This document shows, piece after piece, positions 7,707-16,692 of a stretch of 64,000 nucleotides of DNA. The position numbers and the translations under genes were made by a program. How positions within the stretch are numbered: position 1 is the stretch's first letter; each line of letters begins with the position of its first letter. The notes beneath the pieces were generated by a model. It had not been told where the DNA came from and made no database searches. It saw nothing but the letters and a program-made list of their open reading frames with translations. The stretch comes from an uncultured Collinsella sp. (GTDB lineage: Bacteria; Actinomycetota; Coriobacteriia; Coriobacteriales; Coriobacteriaceae): positions 1 to 64,000 of the forward strand of contig CAKUNE010000004.1 of the NCBI GenBank assembly GCA_934668345.1. The letters are read 5' to 3'.

Positions 7707-9308
7707 TTAGCCCAGGCGCGGGAACAGCGGGTCGCCCTTCTCGACGGGCTGACCGCCGGCAAGCAAGCCCCAGGCGCAGATGCCCTTGAGGTCGTCGCTC
7801 GCGGCCTCGTCCTCGCAAGACAGGCGACGCAGAGCCTCGGCAGAAGTCTGGGGCATGAGCGGCATCAGCAGGTGAGCGGCGATGCGGATGGCCTCGAGCA
7901 GGTTGTAGATCACAAATGCCAGCTCGTCGGCCTTAGCCTCGTCCTTGGCAAGCGCCCAAGGCTCGGAGTCCTCGATGTAGTGGTTGGCGGCATGGATGAG
8001 CTCCATAACCTCATCCTTGGCTCCACCGTAATCGAGCACGTCCATCTTGGCCATGTAGCGCTCGACCAAACCGTCGGCAATCTTTGCCAGCGGGTTATCG
8101 AACGCGTCGGCAGACGCCGGTTTAGCCGGGGCGCAGCCGTCAAAGTACTTTGCGCTCATGTTGAGCGAGCGCGAGATGAGGTTGCCCCAGCTGTTGGCCA
8201 GATCGGCGTTGTAGACCTGCTCCATGCGATCGAAGCTGATGGCGCCGTCGGTGCCGGGGACCACGTCGGTCATAAAGTAATAGCGGTAGCCCTCGACGCC
8301 CAGCATGTCGATAACATCCTGCGGAGCGATGGCGTTGCCGCGGCTCTTGGACATCTTCTCGGCCTTACCGGTCTCGGCATTGCGCACGGTCAGGAAGCCG
8401 TGGGCAAAGACGTGCTCGGGCAGGGCCTCGCCGATGGCCATGAGCATGGCGGGCCAAATGACGCAGTGGAAGCGGATGATGTCCTTACCCACGATGTGGA
8501 ACTGCGCGGGCCAGCGATAGGCCAGCTCGGCACGCGCCTCATCGGTGTCGACACCGTAGCCGACGGCCGTCATATAGTTGAGCAGCGCATCGAACCACAC
8601 GTAGGTCACGTGACCCTCGTCAAACGGGACCTGAATGCCCCAGTCAAAGCTCGTGCGGCTCACGGAAAGGTCGTTAAGGCCGCCCTCGACAAAGCTACGT
8701 ACCTCGTTCATGCGGAACGCAGGCTCGACAAAGTCGGGGTGCTCGTCATAGAGCTTGAGAAGCTTGTCCTGGAAGGCGGAAAGCTTAAAGAAGTAGGACT
8801 CCTCCTGCACGCGCTCAAGCGGACGGTGGCAGTCGGGGCATAGATGCTGGCCGACGCTGCCGTACTCCTCGTCGCCCTTCTGAACCTGCGTATCGGTGAA
8901 GTAGGTCTCGTCAGGCACGCAATACCAACCGTCGTAGCTGCCCTTATATAGATAGCCGGACTCCTTCATGCGCTCCCACAGATACTGCACGGCATGATGC
9001 TGGCGCGGCTCGGTGGTGCGGATGAAGTCGTCGTTGGAAATCTCGAGCTTGCTCCAAAGCTCCTTGAAGTGCGGGGCCTGACTATCGGTCCACTCCTGCG
9101 GCGTCATGCCATGCTTGGCTGCGGCCTCGGCGACCTTCTCGCCGTGCTCGTCCATGCCGGTCAGGAACTTAACGTTATAGCCGGCGGAGCGGCGATAGCG
9201 AGCCTGAACGTCGGCGATGATGGTGGAATAAGCCGTGCCCAGGTGCGGATCGGCGTTGACGTAGTAGATGGGCGTCGTGATAAAGAACGAAGGCTTGCTT
9301 TGATCCAT
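7707..9308 (-). CDS. metG: Methionyl-tRNA synthetase
   Basis: Charges initiator and elongator tRNA-Met with methionine. The 533-aa class I enzyme shows the HIGH-type motif as PHLGTAYS (about residue 21) and KMSKSRGNAI (about residue 318). The zinc knuckle is reduced: CPDCHRP is present but the first pair reads YCVPDE rather than CxxC, as in the single-knuckle MetRS group. An anticodon-binding helical domain follows. There is no C-terminal EMAP-like tRNA-binding domain. It sits between rsmI and rsmA. Confidence 0.97.
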   Translation of the reverse strand: MDQSKPSFFITTPIYYVNADPHLGTAYSTIIADVQARYRRSAGYNVKFLTGMDEHGEKVAEAAAKHGMTPQEWTDSQAPHFKELWSKLEISNDDFIRTTEPRQHHAVQYLWERMKESGYLYKGSYDGWYCVPDETYFTDTQVQKGDEEYGSVGQHLCPDCHRPLERVQEESYFFKLSAFQDKLLKLYDEHPDFVEPAFRMNEVRSFVEGGLNDLSVSRTSFDWGIQVPFDEGHVTYVWFDALLNYMTAVGYGVDTDEARAELAYRWPAQFHIVGKDIIRFHCVIWPAMLMAIGEALPEHVFAHGFLTVRNAETGKAEKMSKSRGNAIAPQDVIDMLGVEGYRYYFMTDVVPGTDGAISFDRMEQVYNADLANSWGNLISRSLNMSAKYFDGCAPAKPASADAFDNPLAKIADGLVERYMAKMDVLDYGGAKDEVMELIHAANHYIEDSEPWALAKDEAKADELAFVIYNLLEAIRIAAHLLMPLMPQTSAEALRRLSCEDEAASDDLKGICAWGLLAGGQPVEKGDPLFPRLG

Positions 9309-9377
9309 GGGGTTTGTCCTCCAGAAAAACGTTGCATACAGGGGATGATTCTAGCGCAAGGGCTGGATATCCTCCAT

Positions 9378-10256
9378 CTATTGCATATCGAGCACCATGG
9401 CATAGACATCGCGCTTGCGGCGCGAATACTTCTGAGACAGGCGCTTGGCCACTGCAGAGGCGGGCTCCCCCTCCTCGAGCGCGGTGCGGATATCCTCGCG
9501 CAGGGCCTCGTCGGGATCCGCTACCGCAGCGCCAACCGGCGCGATGCCGGCCTCCTCATCCTCGCTCGGTGGCGCGATGACCAGCGCAATCTCGCCCTTT
9601 ACCTCGCCGCGAGCACGCAGCTCCTCGGCAAGCTGGTCAGCGGGCCCGCGCAAGACCTCCTCGTGCAGCTTGGTGAGTTCACGGCAGACGGCAACCTCAC
9701 GCTGGGGAAAGACCTCCGCCACGGCCTCGAGCGTCGCCACGATGCGATGTGGAGACTCGTAGAAGATGAGTGCGCCGGGTACTACGGCAAGGCGCTGCAA
9801 ACGGCGCACACGGTCGCCGTGCTTTCGGCCCAAAAAGCCCTCGAAGAAAAAATGCTCGCAGGGAATGCCGGACGAAACAAGCGCCGTGACGCAAGCAGAG
9901 GGCCCGGGAATAACTTCGACGGGCACATCGGCCTCACGCGCCGCCTCGACCAGCGCCTGGCCGGGATCGGACACGCTCGGCATGCCGGCGTCCGAGGCAA
10001 AGGCGAAGGTCTCCCCCGCCAGCAGACGGTCGACCAGGCCGGCAGCGCGGCTAGCGATCACATTCTCGTCGCAACGGACAAGCGGCTTGGAAATGCCCAG
10101 GTGCATCAGCAGCTTTGACGTCACACGCGTGTCTTCGCAGCAGATGGCATCGGCGGCGGCAAAAGCCTCACCAACGCGCGGGGACAGGTCGCCCAGGTTG
10201 CCGATGGGCGTGCCGACCACATAGAGTTTGCCCGTATGGGCGCTGTTTTGCGTCAT
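9378..10256 (-). CDS. rsmI: 16S rRNA cytidine-1402 2'-O-methyltransferase
   Basis: 292-aa tetrapyrrole-methylase-fold enzyme that 2'-O-methylates C1402 in the ribosomal decoding centre. Signatures: KLYVVGTPIGNLGDLSPR at the N-terminus, CEDTRVTSKLL, FASDAGMPSVSDPG (about residue 87) and IFYESPHRI. A C-terminal extension (SRRKRDVYAMVLDMQ) is also typical. It begins 6 nt after the stop of the GH5-like gene, so the two are likely cotranscribed. The ribosome site is weak. Confidence 0.96.
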   Translation of the reverse strand: MTQNSAHTGKLYVVGTPIGNLGDLSPRVGEAFAAADAICCEDTRVTSKLLMHLGISKPLVRCDENVIASRAAGLVDRLLAGETFAFASDAGMPSVSDPGQALVEAAREADVPVEVIPGPSACVTALVSSGIPCEHFFFEGFLGRKHGDRVRRLQRLAVVPGALIFYESPHRIVATLEAVAEVFPQREVAVCRELTKLHEEVLRGPADQLAEELRARGEVKGEIALVIAPPSEDEEAGIAPVGAAVADPDEALREDIRTALEEGEPASAVAKRLSQKYSRRKRDVYAMVLDMQ

Positions 10257-10262
10257 ATCAAC

Positions 10263-11324
10263 CTATTCAATCATGCCGCGCTCGAGCGTACCGAGCGCCG
10301 CGCGGGCGTCCCATGCTGCAATGCGCTTCTCGGTCTTCCACGTTTGGAAGAACCAACCGGCAGCCGGCGCAAACGAAGCCAGCTGGTTGGCGATAAACAC
10401 GCGCTCGTAGGCATTGCGGCCCTCGGGCGTAACCGACGAGTTGGCAAAGATCGCCGCGCCCGACCATTCGCCCACCAGCACGGGGAACCCAGTCGAAATC
10501 GCTTCTTTGAGCTCGCGCTTGTTACGCGAAATCGCCGTCGTCAGCCCGCGAGGGCTCGTGATGTCGAGCGCATACTCGTCGCGGTAATGGTACAGGTGAA
10601 GGTCCATGTAGACGTTCTTGTACTTGGCGCCGCGCATAAAATGCTTCCACTCGCTGGGATGCCCCGACGACGAGAAGACGACGATCTTATCCTCGGGCAT
10701 ATACGAACGGACGAGCTCGTAGGCATCGCGATAGAAATTGCGCAGGTAGTGAGCGGGAATGCCATCCGTCATGGTGAAGAGGCTCTTGCGAACGCTCATC
10801 TGCGGCGTGTCCAGCAGCTCAATGCCCAGCAGGCTCTCGGCCTCGCCATAGCGATCGGCCAAGCGCTCAAGCACGTCGAGTGCGACATGGCGGCCGTTAG
10901 TGGACGAATGCCACTCGGCAACAGCCTCCGGCGTGGCGGGCGAATCGTTGGAATCGCCCTGGCCACCGGGCACAGTCGCCAGGTCAAGCAGCACGCGAAT
11001 GTTGTACTTGGCAGCCCACTCAATCGCGCGGTCGATGTAGTCGACAACCGAGATGTAGGACGCATCGGACTCCTGTGAGCCAAAGGCATACCAGGGCACC
11101 GGCAGACGCACGGCATTGAGACCGATCTGCGCCATGCGGCGAAAATCGTCCTCGCTCACAAACGTCTCGTAATGACGGCGCATGCGCTCGTTATAGGCGG
11201 CGGTACCCATGGCCTCCTGCAGCTCGGCTGCGTTGGATGCACCGGTCGCCGCGTACAGCGACGGGGTCACCCAAGGCTCGGGAATAAACCAACCAGAGAG
11301 ATTAACGCCGAGTATCCTCTCCAT
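10263..11324 (-). CDS. Glycoside hydrolase family 5-like protein, altered active site
   Basis: 353 aa, resembling family 5 exo-1,3-beta-glucanases. N-terminal GVNLSGWFIPEPWVTPSLY matches the family, the nucleophile motif is present (VLVGEWSGA, near residue 313), and YMDLHLYHY fits the His/Tyr subsite strand. The place of the acid/base motif, normally LLNEP, reads GIELLDTPQ, so the catalytic Glu seems to be replaced by Thr. No signal peptide is seen, unusual for a secreted glucanase. Start ATG at 11322 has AAGGGGG in front. It may be an inactive binding protein or act on an unusual substrate. Downstream rsmI follows after 6 nt. Confidence 0.8.
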   Translation of the reverse strand: MERILGVNLSGWFIPEPWVTPSLYAATGASNAAELQEAMGTAAYNERMRRHYETFVSEDDFRRMAQIGLNAVRLPVPWYAFGSQESDASYISVVDYIDRAIEWAAKYNIRVLLDLATVPGGQGDSNDSPATPEAVAEWHSSTNGRHVALDVLERLADRYGEAESLLGIELLDTPQMSVRKSLFTMTDGIPAHYLRNFYRDAYELVRSYMPEDKIVVFSSSGHPSEWKHFMRGAKYKNVYMDLHLYHYRDEYALDITSPRGLTTAISRNKRELKEAISTGFPVLVGEWSGAAIFANSSVTPEGRNAYERVFIANQLASFAPAAGWFFQTWKTEKRIAAWDARAALGTLERGMIE

Positions 11325-11517
11325 CACTGCCCCCTTCGGATCATGCAGGTCGAACCCGCATCGTATTGCATAGGATAAGTATCGTTTTGAGTATACCCGC
11401 GCATGCAGACAGGCGACCGAACGGTCACAAAGTGGCGCAAAAGTGGGAGGAATGTCTGGGAGCAGACGGACTCGGAATGGTGCGACGAGGTGTGTACGCG
11501 CGCCGGAGGCAGGCACC

Positions 11518-11624
11518 GGAAAGTGTGTCCCGTTTTTCGCAAAAGACCGGGATGCATCTTCCGTTCGAGGCCTCAACCGGAAGATGCATCCCGGTCTGAG
11601 CGCAGGATCTGGGACGCAGTTTCC
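11518..11624. repeat. Nested palindromic repeat
   Basis: A perfect inner stem CCGGGATGCATCTTCCG / CGGAAGATGCATCCCGG (11548-11594) is enclosed by an outer imperfect inverted repeat GGAAAGTGTGTCCC (11518-11531) / GGGACGCAGTTTCC (11611-11624). It lies between the glycosidase gene and tRNA-Phe in a 350-bp gap with no gene; the rest of that gap shows nothing recognisable. Confidence 0.7.
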
Positions 11625-11641
11625 GCAGAACCCTACATAAA

Positions 11642-11668
11642 AGAAAAGGACCCCTTTACAGAGGTCCT
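11642..11668 (-). terminator. Terminator of tRNA-Phe
   Basis: On the minus strand AGGACC ... GGTCCT followed by TTTCTTTTAT, 15 nt after the tRNA. Confidence 0.75.
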
Positions 11669-11682
11669 AGTCAATTCAAGGT

Positions 11683-11755
<73 letters not shown>

Positions 11756-11877
11756 TTTGAGGTGAGCCTTGTTTCAAGGCTTGATTAGTATAACCAAGGA
11801 CGCGTTCCGGTCAACCGAGAATTTCAAAAAAGTTTTTGAGCACAGCCTCGGTTCTTTAAATCGGCACGTCAGAGGCA

Positions 11878-12165
11878 TCAGCCGGCAGCAAGAAGTTTTT
11901 CGCTCAGAGCCGCACGGGCAAACTCACTTGGCGTCATCCCCTCGGCAGCCGCCCGTCGACGAATGGCCTCCTTCATTCCCAGAGGAATCTTGACCGACAG
12001 CGTTGCCGTCCCCTCACCTGAGAGTGGGGGCCGTCCATGCACGATCCCACCAACGGTGTGTTCGCCATCCGGAAACTCTCCGCGCTCGTACGACTCGCAC
12101 CACGCGTCAATCATTTCATCCGTTACAACCTGACCATTAGCGGCCGTATACGTCTTGCCCATCAT
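11878..12165 (-). CDS. Ribbon-helix-helix (CopG/Arc-like) protein
   Basis: 95 aa. The C-terminal half reads TLSVKIPLGMKEAIRRRAAAEGMTPSEFARAALSEKL, a ribbon-helix-helix DNA-binding fold (strand then two helices). The N-terminal half (TYTAANGQVVTDEMIDAWCE) is a region often joined to such domains in antitoxin-like proteins. AAGGGG precedes the ATG. No toxin gene follows; just upstream a 26-codon frame (12137-12217, MDVEIHLNAKKHL) overlaps the start and could be a leader or the remnant of a partner gene. Role as antitoxin or autorepressor is inference. Confidence 0.75.
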   Translation of the reverse strand: MMGKTYTAANGQVVTDEMIDAWCESYERGEFPDGEHTVGGIVHGRPPLSGEGTATLSVKIPLGMKEAIRRRAAAEGMTPSEFARAALSEKLLAAG

Positions 12166-12275
12166 CGGCCCCTTCCGTCAGGTGCTTTTTAGCGTTGAGA
12201 TGGATCTCAACATCCATGCATCTTCTCCTCCATCTTACCCAATTTCGTATGACGAAAGTCCGCTGTCGCCAATTC

Positions 12276-12635
12276 TTAAGCCGGCACGCGTTGGAGAGCA
12301 GGGGTCGAAACAATGATTGAAGAGCGCTCTAGTGCGGCCCAGGCGCCGGGGCAGGAGCACATACGCCAGGGACATACGTTTTCGTAGCGCGCGAGGATAT
12401 TGCCGTCGCGATCGATGAAGGCGATGTCGATGGGATAGGCCATAAAACACGTATGGACCGAAGAGCAGCGTGGAAACGCCATGACGAGCGGCAAGCCGTT
12501 GGCGGCAACCGGACGCCGTCCCAGCATGCCGCGCAGGCGCACGACAAACGCCTCCGCCACCGCAAACTCGGCCGGCGTCCAACCCAGCCTGTTGAGTGCC
12601 CGCGCGTAGGCGATGTAGGACGAGACCGCGGTCAC
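12276..12635 (-). CDS. DUF192-family protein at the end of the Tad operon
   Basis: 119 aa. The segment GLPLVMAFPRCSSVHTCFMA, PIDIAFIDRDGNILARYE and CPWRMCSCPGAWAALE match the DUF192 domain, a small fold of unknown function often exported. I use the GTG at 12633-12635, which overlaps the stop of the preceding TadE-like gene (ATGTGA) by 4 nt. It is Cys-rich (five Cys between about residues 65 and 105). Its overlap with the pilus operon suggests a linked job, as DUF192 genes are found near Tad loci in other Actinobacteria. Confidence 0.8.
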   Translation of the reverse strand: MTAVSSYIAYARALNRLGWTPAEFAVAEAFVVRLRGMLGRRPVAANGLPLVMAFPRCSSVHTCFMAYPIDIAFIDRDGNILARYENVCPWRMCSCPGAWAALERSSIIVSTPALQRVPA

Positions 12636-13108
12636 ATGACCACCCCCGGACGCCATGGATCGACCGTCACCGCGCGCTCGTGCGACAACGTTGTCGGCGC
12701 CCCCAGCGGAACGCCAGCGATGCTGAGGGAAGTCGGCCACGGCTCATAGTGCATGGTGCAGGTGTAGGTCCTAAACGTACCGGATAGGGAGAGCAGACCA
12801 CCATCCGATGCCTCCGCGCCTTGCTCGCTCGACACTTCGATCTGCAAGTCATAGCCTTCCATGGCATTCAGAATTTGAGTCTGGACCGTCGCCAAGGCAT
12901 CGACAGAGCTTTCGTCGCCCTCCCCCTCCGACGCCACGGCGTGCGCCAACACGATGTCGGGCACCACGCGGTCGAAGCGCGCGACAGCGCTGGCAAAGAT
13001 CATGACGTTGTACACAATGAGTGCCAGCACCAGCAAAACGGGCGTAACCACTGCCATCTCCACCGTCGCTTGGGCGCGCTCCTCGCGCAGACGCATGCGG
13101 ATACTCAT
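12632..13108 (-). CDS. TadE-like pilus assembly protein
   Basis: 158 aa. Starts MSIRMRLREERAQATVEMAV and has a single N-terminal hydrophobic helix (about residues 18-39, VVTPVLLVLALIVYNVMIFA) with the pilin-like QATVEMA cleavage-type motif, followed by an extracellular domain. This is the organisation of TadE/TadF pseudopilins, which form the Flp pilus base or tip. The ATG overlaps the TAA of the upstream TadG-like gene (TAATG). Confidence 0.85.
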   Translation of the reverse strand: MSIRMRLREERAQATVEMAVVTPVLLVLALIVYNVMIFASAVARFDRVVPDIVLAHAVASEGEGDESSVDALATVQTQILNAMEGYDLQIEVSSEQGAEASDGGLLSLSGTFRTYTCTMHYEPWPTSLSIAGVPLGAPTTLSHERAVTVDPWRPGVVM

Positions 13109-15261
13109 TACGACCCACCGCCCAGAGCGCCAGCCAGCGTGGCGACATCGACGGTGAGTGGGATGGAGCCGCCGCCGGGCAGAGGAATCTCCGTAAGCGT
13201 GAACACCGTACCGCTGATGGTGCGTTCGACTTGATATTCCAACGCCTCGCAAAGCGCCTTGGGATCGGTCACGCCCAACGGAATACTTCGCAGTTTGTCT
13301 TGCGCTTGAGAGAGACCAGCAATGTCAGACCCCGGGCTCTTAATGACGTTGGCGGAATCGGTCAGCACCGGCTTTCGCAGGCGCAAGTCGCACGGTTCCA
13401 AACCCAGCGCCGCCACGGACGCCGAAACGGTATCGCCGAGCCACGATGCAATGGAGCCCAACGCGCCGCTGCCCCCTCCTAGGCCTTTAATCATCTCGTC
13501 CATAAGTTCGTCGGCCGAACCTTGGATGTCTCCGTATCCCACAAGCAGCCGTCCCCAGACATCCATGACGCCATCGAGTACGCCGGCAACGCCACCCGAG
13601 CGTTCCTTCAATGTCGAGAAAAATCGCGAAAGCACGTTGTTTTGCGCCGTCGCCTCATCGGGCGCCAGCACCGCGGCAGAGATGGCACCGCGATCGCCAA
13701 GCCTGACTGCCGTGTTAAACGAAGAGTTGAGCTCATCGGGGCTCGAGATGGCACCCGAAACCGCAAAGGCAACCACGCCGTTGCGACCGGGCGGAGCGAC
13801 ACGCGGACGCTCGCCCGAAAGCGCTTTAATGGCCTGGTCAAACGCATTGCTCGCACGGTCGGCCTCATCCTCGGTCTGCCGCATGAGCTCAAGCTCTTTG
13901 TTCCGACATTTGACGTATTCCTCCAAGGCCTTTTTGAACTCGTCGAAGTGATATTCGAAGCCGTTTTCGATAGAGGTTGAAGGCGCCGCAACAGCACCAA
14001 GCGACAAAACGCCAAAATGGCATTTGCTGCATTTATCCTGTCCATCGTAATCGGCAACCGAAGCAAATCCGCTCGGCGTCCCTTTCTTATAGTTAGGGCA
14101 GGTCGTCCCGTAATGCAGATACGCCTTGTCATCGTTCACGCTCGTCGGCCACACCGCATCGGTATAGAGCTCCGTCGCCCGAACCTCATCAGAGTTGCGC
14201 GGCAGCAGCGGAATATAGGAGGAGACCCTGTCTCCGTTCTCGGTTATATGTGCCCGATCGACCTCCGCGCTCGCATAGGTATAAAACGCCTTACGCGCCG
14301 CAGACTCTGCCTTCATCTCGACACTCGAGCCGTGGGGCTTCTCATTTATCAGACGCCAATGGTAGTAGTCCTTCGCGCGATCAAGGGCAACTTGAGGCTC
14401 CCACGTAACGCTCGAAGCGTAATGCGGATTTTGAACACCGAAGAGATCCGTTAGGCTTTTCGCACGCTCCCACATGCAAGAACAGTTGCCGACCGAGCCC
14501 TTGTCAGACCCACCACAATCCGCCAGCCAAGCACGCTCTTTAGCCTTCGCCGTGTCCTCAGAAGCCTTCCGCAGCTCCTCGGCCGCACACTCTAAATCAT
14601 CTGATGTGTCTTTAATGGTATCGGTCGAGATCTCTGATCCTTTGAGCGCAGCGAAGTCAGACTCGGATGTCCTGGGCACGGCAAGCGCCGTACCGGTATA
14701 GGTCACACTATCGGTATCCTGCGCCGACACCGCCTGCGTGGCACGCGCGGCGATCAGATACGGCAGAGCCGTCTCGATTTTCTGTAAGCCTTCCGAAGCG
14801 CTTTTGGCAAACTTGTTGCGCGTTTTAATGATCTCAATCCCGGTGTCGATCATATTGCCGGCAACCGGCTCGGCACCTGGGATGAGGATGGCGACCAGGC
14901 CCGTCCCGATCGTGGCAAACCCCGCCAGCCCCAGACTCAAGATGCTCGCATCAACCACCGTGGCAGCCGTGTGATAGGACGACACTACGTTGGCACCCGC
15001 CAGCGCGCCGCTATCAGCCGCCACCTGGGTATCCCCGGCACGCGACATGCTCCATATCGCCGCGGTCGACGAAAACAACAATGTGAGCACCACTAGGATG
15101 ACCACGGCAGAAGAAAGCGTGGTATAGGCGCCGTCTTCGATAAACAGATCGACACCGGCTCGACCCATAAAGCCGCCTCGCTTGCGATGGCAGCTCGGAC
15201 GGTGCGTCAAAACGCGTCTAGACCAGAAACGCTTAATCCCATGTAGCAATCCACGAATCAT
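13108..15261 (-). CDS. TadG-like pilus protein, large
   Basis: 717 aa. After a basic start (MIRGLLHGIKRFWSRRVLTH) comes a hydrophobic helix around residues 51-74 and the Tad/TadG N-terminal signature AGDTQVAADSGALAGANVV (residues about 76-94). The remaining 600 residues are extracytoplasmic, with paired Cys motifs (CSCMWE, CSKCHFG), a Lys/Glu-rich helical region and a C-terminal domain. It is much larger than the simple TadE proteins beside it and may be the anchor or tip adhesin. The start has GGAGGG at 5-nt spacing and overlaps the upstream gene by 29 nt. Confidence 0.85.
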   Translation of the reverse strand: MIRGLLHGIKRFWSRRVLTHRPSCHRKRGGFMGRAGVDLFIEDGAYTTLSSAVVILVVLTLLFSSTAAIWSMSRAGDTQVAADSGALAGANVVSSYHTAATVVDASILSLGLAGFATIGTGLVAILIPGAEPVAGNMIDTGIEIIKTRNKFAKSASEGLQKIETALPYLIAARATQAVSAQDTDSVTYTGTALAVPRTSESDFAALKGSEISTDTIKDTSDDLECAAEELRKASEDTAKAKERAWLADCGGSDKGSVGNCSCMWERAKSLTDLFGVQNPHYASSVTWEPQVALDRAKDYYHWRLINEKPHGSSVEMKAESAARKAFYTYASAEVDRAHITENGDRVSSYIPLLPRNSDEVRATELYTDAVWPTSVNDDKAYLHYGTTCPNYKKGTPSGFASVADYDGQDKCSKCHFGVLSLGAVAAPSTSIENGFEYHFDEFKKALEEYVKCRNKELELMRQTEDEADRASNAFDQAIKALSGERPRVAPPGRNGVVAFAVSGAISSPDELNSSFNTAVRLGDRGAISAAVLAPDEATAQNNVLSRFFSTLKERSGGVAGVLDGVMDVWGRLLVGYGDIQGSADELMDEMIKGLGGGSGALGSIASWLGDTVSASVAALGLEPCDLRLRKPVLTDSANVIKSPGSDIAGLSQAQDKLRSIPLGVTDPKALCEALEYQVERTISGTVFTLTEIPLPGGGSIPLTVDVATLAGALGGGS

Positions 15262-15769
15262 AATCTCCCTCCAGCCATTCGGAACGCGATTGATACGAGA
15301 CATCGACCTTGAGCTCAACGTAGCCGCCCTCGGCGGTACCACCCATAGCCTGCGCAAACGCACCGATCACAGGCAACGGTTTGACCTCGCCGGAAACGGA
15401 CACGGACGAGACGCCACCCGCACCGGCCCGGCCAAGCTCGATATCCCACGACAACGGCCCGCCGGCATGAAAGATCGAAACGTTGGGCACTGCGGCAAGT
15501 CGGCGGCGGGTGAACTCCTTAAGATCGTCGTCCTCCGCCGTCGTCGTGGTCATGAGCCGCGCGGTCTCGGCGGCGGCAGACTCCATGACCGCGCGCGTAT
15601 AGAGCAGGCACACCGGTTGCAGCGCGAGAAGGATGAGTGTCAGAAACGTCGGCAGCAAAAAAGCGGCCTCGACCGTAGACTGCGCCCGGTCCTCGCGCGC
15701 GGCATCAATACAACGCGATGTCCTTAGCGGCCGCAGCGGCGTCGATAACCGACGTCGAGGCAACGCCAT
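15233..15769 (-). CDS. TadE-like pseudopilin
   Basis: About 178 aa from the first usable ATG (15767-15769). The domain proper begins at DAAREDRAQSTVEAAFLLPT, with one hydrophobic helix (AAFLLPTFLTLILLALQPVCLLY) and an extracellular part ending SRSEWLEGDYDSWIATWD. The ATG gives a 64-nt overlap with the preceding gene and a weak ribosome site; a non-ATG start near 15703 (ATT, just past the preceding stop) would give a more typical TadE length, so the start is uncertain. It is followed by the TadG-like gene with a 29-nt overlap. Confidence 0.75.
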   Translation of the reverse strand: MALPRRRLSTPLRPLRTSRCIDAAREDRAQSTVEAAFLLPTFLTLILLALQPVCLLYTRAVMESAAAETARLMTTTTAEDDDLKEFTRRRLAAVPNVSIFHAGGPLSWDIELGRAGAGGVSSVSVSGEVKPLPVIGAFAQAMGGTAEGGYVELKVDVSYQSRSEWLEGDYDSWIATWD

Positions 15770-15923
15770 GGGATGCCGCCCGCTCAACCAGCGCCGCCAA
15801 GCGCCCATCGGTGCCGGCACGCCAAAGTCCCGCGATCGCCAGCACGATCGATAACAGCGCCACCGTGACAATGGCGTATTCGACCGTCGCCTGGGCAGAT
15901 TCCTCACGCAGGACATCATGCAT
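15705..15923 (-). CDS. Small Flp-like pseudopilin, 72 aa
   Basis: MHDVLREESAQATVEYAIVT starts a short leader followed by the pilin signature QATVEYA and a hydrophobic helix (IVTVALLSIVLAIAGLW). The tail is Ala-rich (DAAAAAKDIALY). It resembles Flp pilins in size but is distinct from the main Flp at 16449. AAAGGAGGG precedes the ATG. It begins 1 nt after the stop of the 186-aa gene and overlaps the TadE-like gene. Probably a minor pilin. Confidence 0.8.
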   Translation of the reverse strand: MHDVLREESAQATVEYAIVTVALLSIVLAIAGLWRAGTDGRLAALVERAASHGVASTSVIDAAAAAKDIALY

Positions 15924-15924
15924 T

Positions 15925-16485
15925 TCACGATCCCTCCTTTGAGTCCGTTGCCTGCGGGCTCAGGCGCACGGCGCGCAGACGACACGAAGCATCGCCAGCA
16001 TCCGCGGCAATTGTCACCATATCGACCCAGCCGCGTCCGTCGCGTACGATGGCGCCCCACACGTTTCCCTTGATGTCGAGATAGCCGCTCAGAGCAAGTT
16101 GCGCCGTGGGTACCTCGCGATAGGCACGCAGCATATCCGCCGCCGCTTCGGTCATCGGTCGGTCCTCGGACCATGCAAGCCGGACCGCAATCGCGTTGCC
16201 CTCAGGAGAATCCGTCGCAGTGCCAGACTGCTTGTCGAGCGTCCGCAGAAAGGTTTGCGCCGTGACAGCGACATCCGAATCGTCTGCATCTCGCATCTCA
16301 TCTTTTTGAGACGCCACCGCCGAATCTGAGCCCAAATCGGAGGCGGTCCCAGGACGCTGCTGCCGCGCGTTAAGCCCCCAAAGCACCGCCGCTATCGCCA
16401 CGGTCAGGCAAGCAACCACCAGCAGCACCCCGATGGGGCGCTCGCCCTCTACAGGCTGTTGATGCCCTCGCTGATAGCGTTCCAT
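15925..16485 (-). CDS. Membrane-anchored protein of unknown function in Tad operon
   Basis: 186 aa, not a family I recognise. One membrane span (GVLLVVACLTVAIAAVLWGL, about residues 19-38) is followed by a polar linker and an extracytoplasmic domain (about residues 70-186; LALSGYLDIKGNVWGAIVRD). It overlaps the flp gene by 37 nt and abuts the 72-aa pseudopilin by 1 nt, so it is certainly part of the operon. Position between the major pilin and minor pilins suggests an assembly or anchoring role, by inference only. The ribosome site is weak (AAGG). Confidence 0.7.
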   Translation of the reverse strand: MERYQRGHQQPVEGERPIGVLLVVACLTVAIAAVLWGLNARQQRPGTASDLGSDSAVASQKDEMRDADDSDVAVTAQTFLRTLDKQSGTATDSPEGNAIAVRLAWSEDRPMTEAAADMLRAYREVPTAQLALSGYLDIKGNVWGAIVRDGRGWVDMVTIAADAGDASCRLRAVRLSPQATDSKEGS

Positions 16486-16682
16486 AGATCTTGGACCTTG
16501 CCTTTAAATGCAACGATGGCAATAATCGCGATCACCACGAGCACGCCGACCAAGATGGCATACTCGGTGGTACCCTGTGCACTCTCCTCCTGCAGTAGCT
16601 CCTTGGCGCGCTGACGAACATGTGCCGCCCGGCAAAACGCCCAGCCCTGGACCTTGCCAGCAGCGTCAGTCATCGTATTCAT
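16449..16682 (-). CDS. flp: Flp pilin, major subunit
   Basis: 77 aa: a 36-residue hydrophilic leader, then the Flp signature QGTTEYAILVGVLVVIAIIA with Glu-Tyr and a long hydrophobic helix, and a short C-terminal tail (VQDLWNAISEGINSL). This is the class of short type IVb pilins cut by a TadV-type peptidase. No TadV is in the window, so processing must be supplied elsewhere. GGGAGG precedes the ATG at 5 nt; tadC ends 10 nt upstream. Likely the most abundant product of the operon. Confidence 0.9.
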   Translation of the reverse strand: MNTMTDAAGKVQGWAFCRAAHVRQRAKELLQEESAQGTTEYAILVGVLVVIAIIAIVAFKGKVQDLWNAISEGINSL

Positions 16683-16692
16683 GTATACCTCC

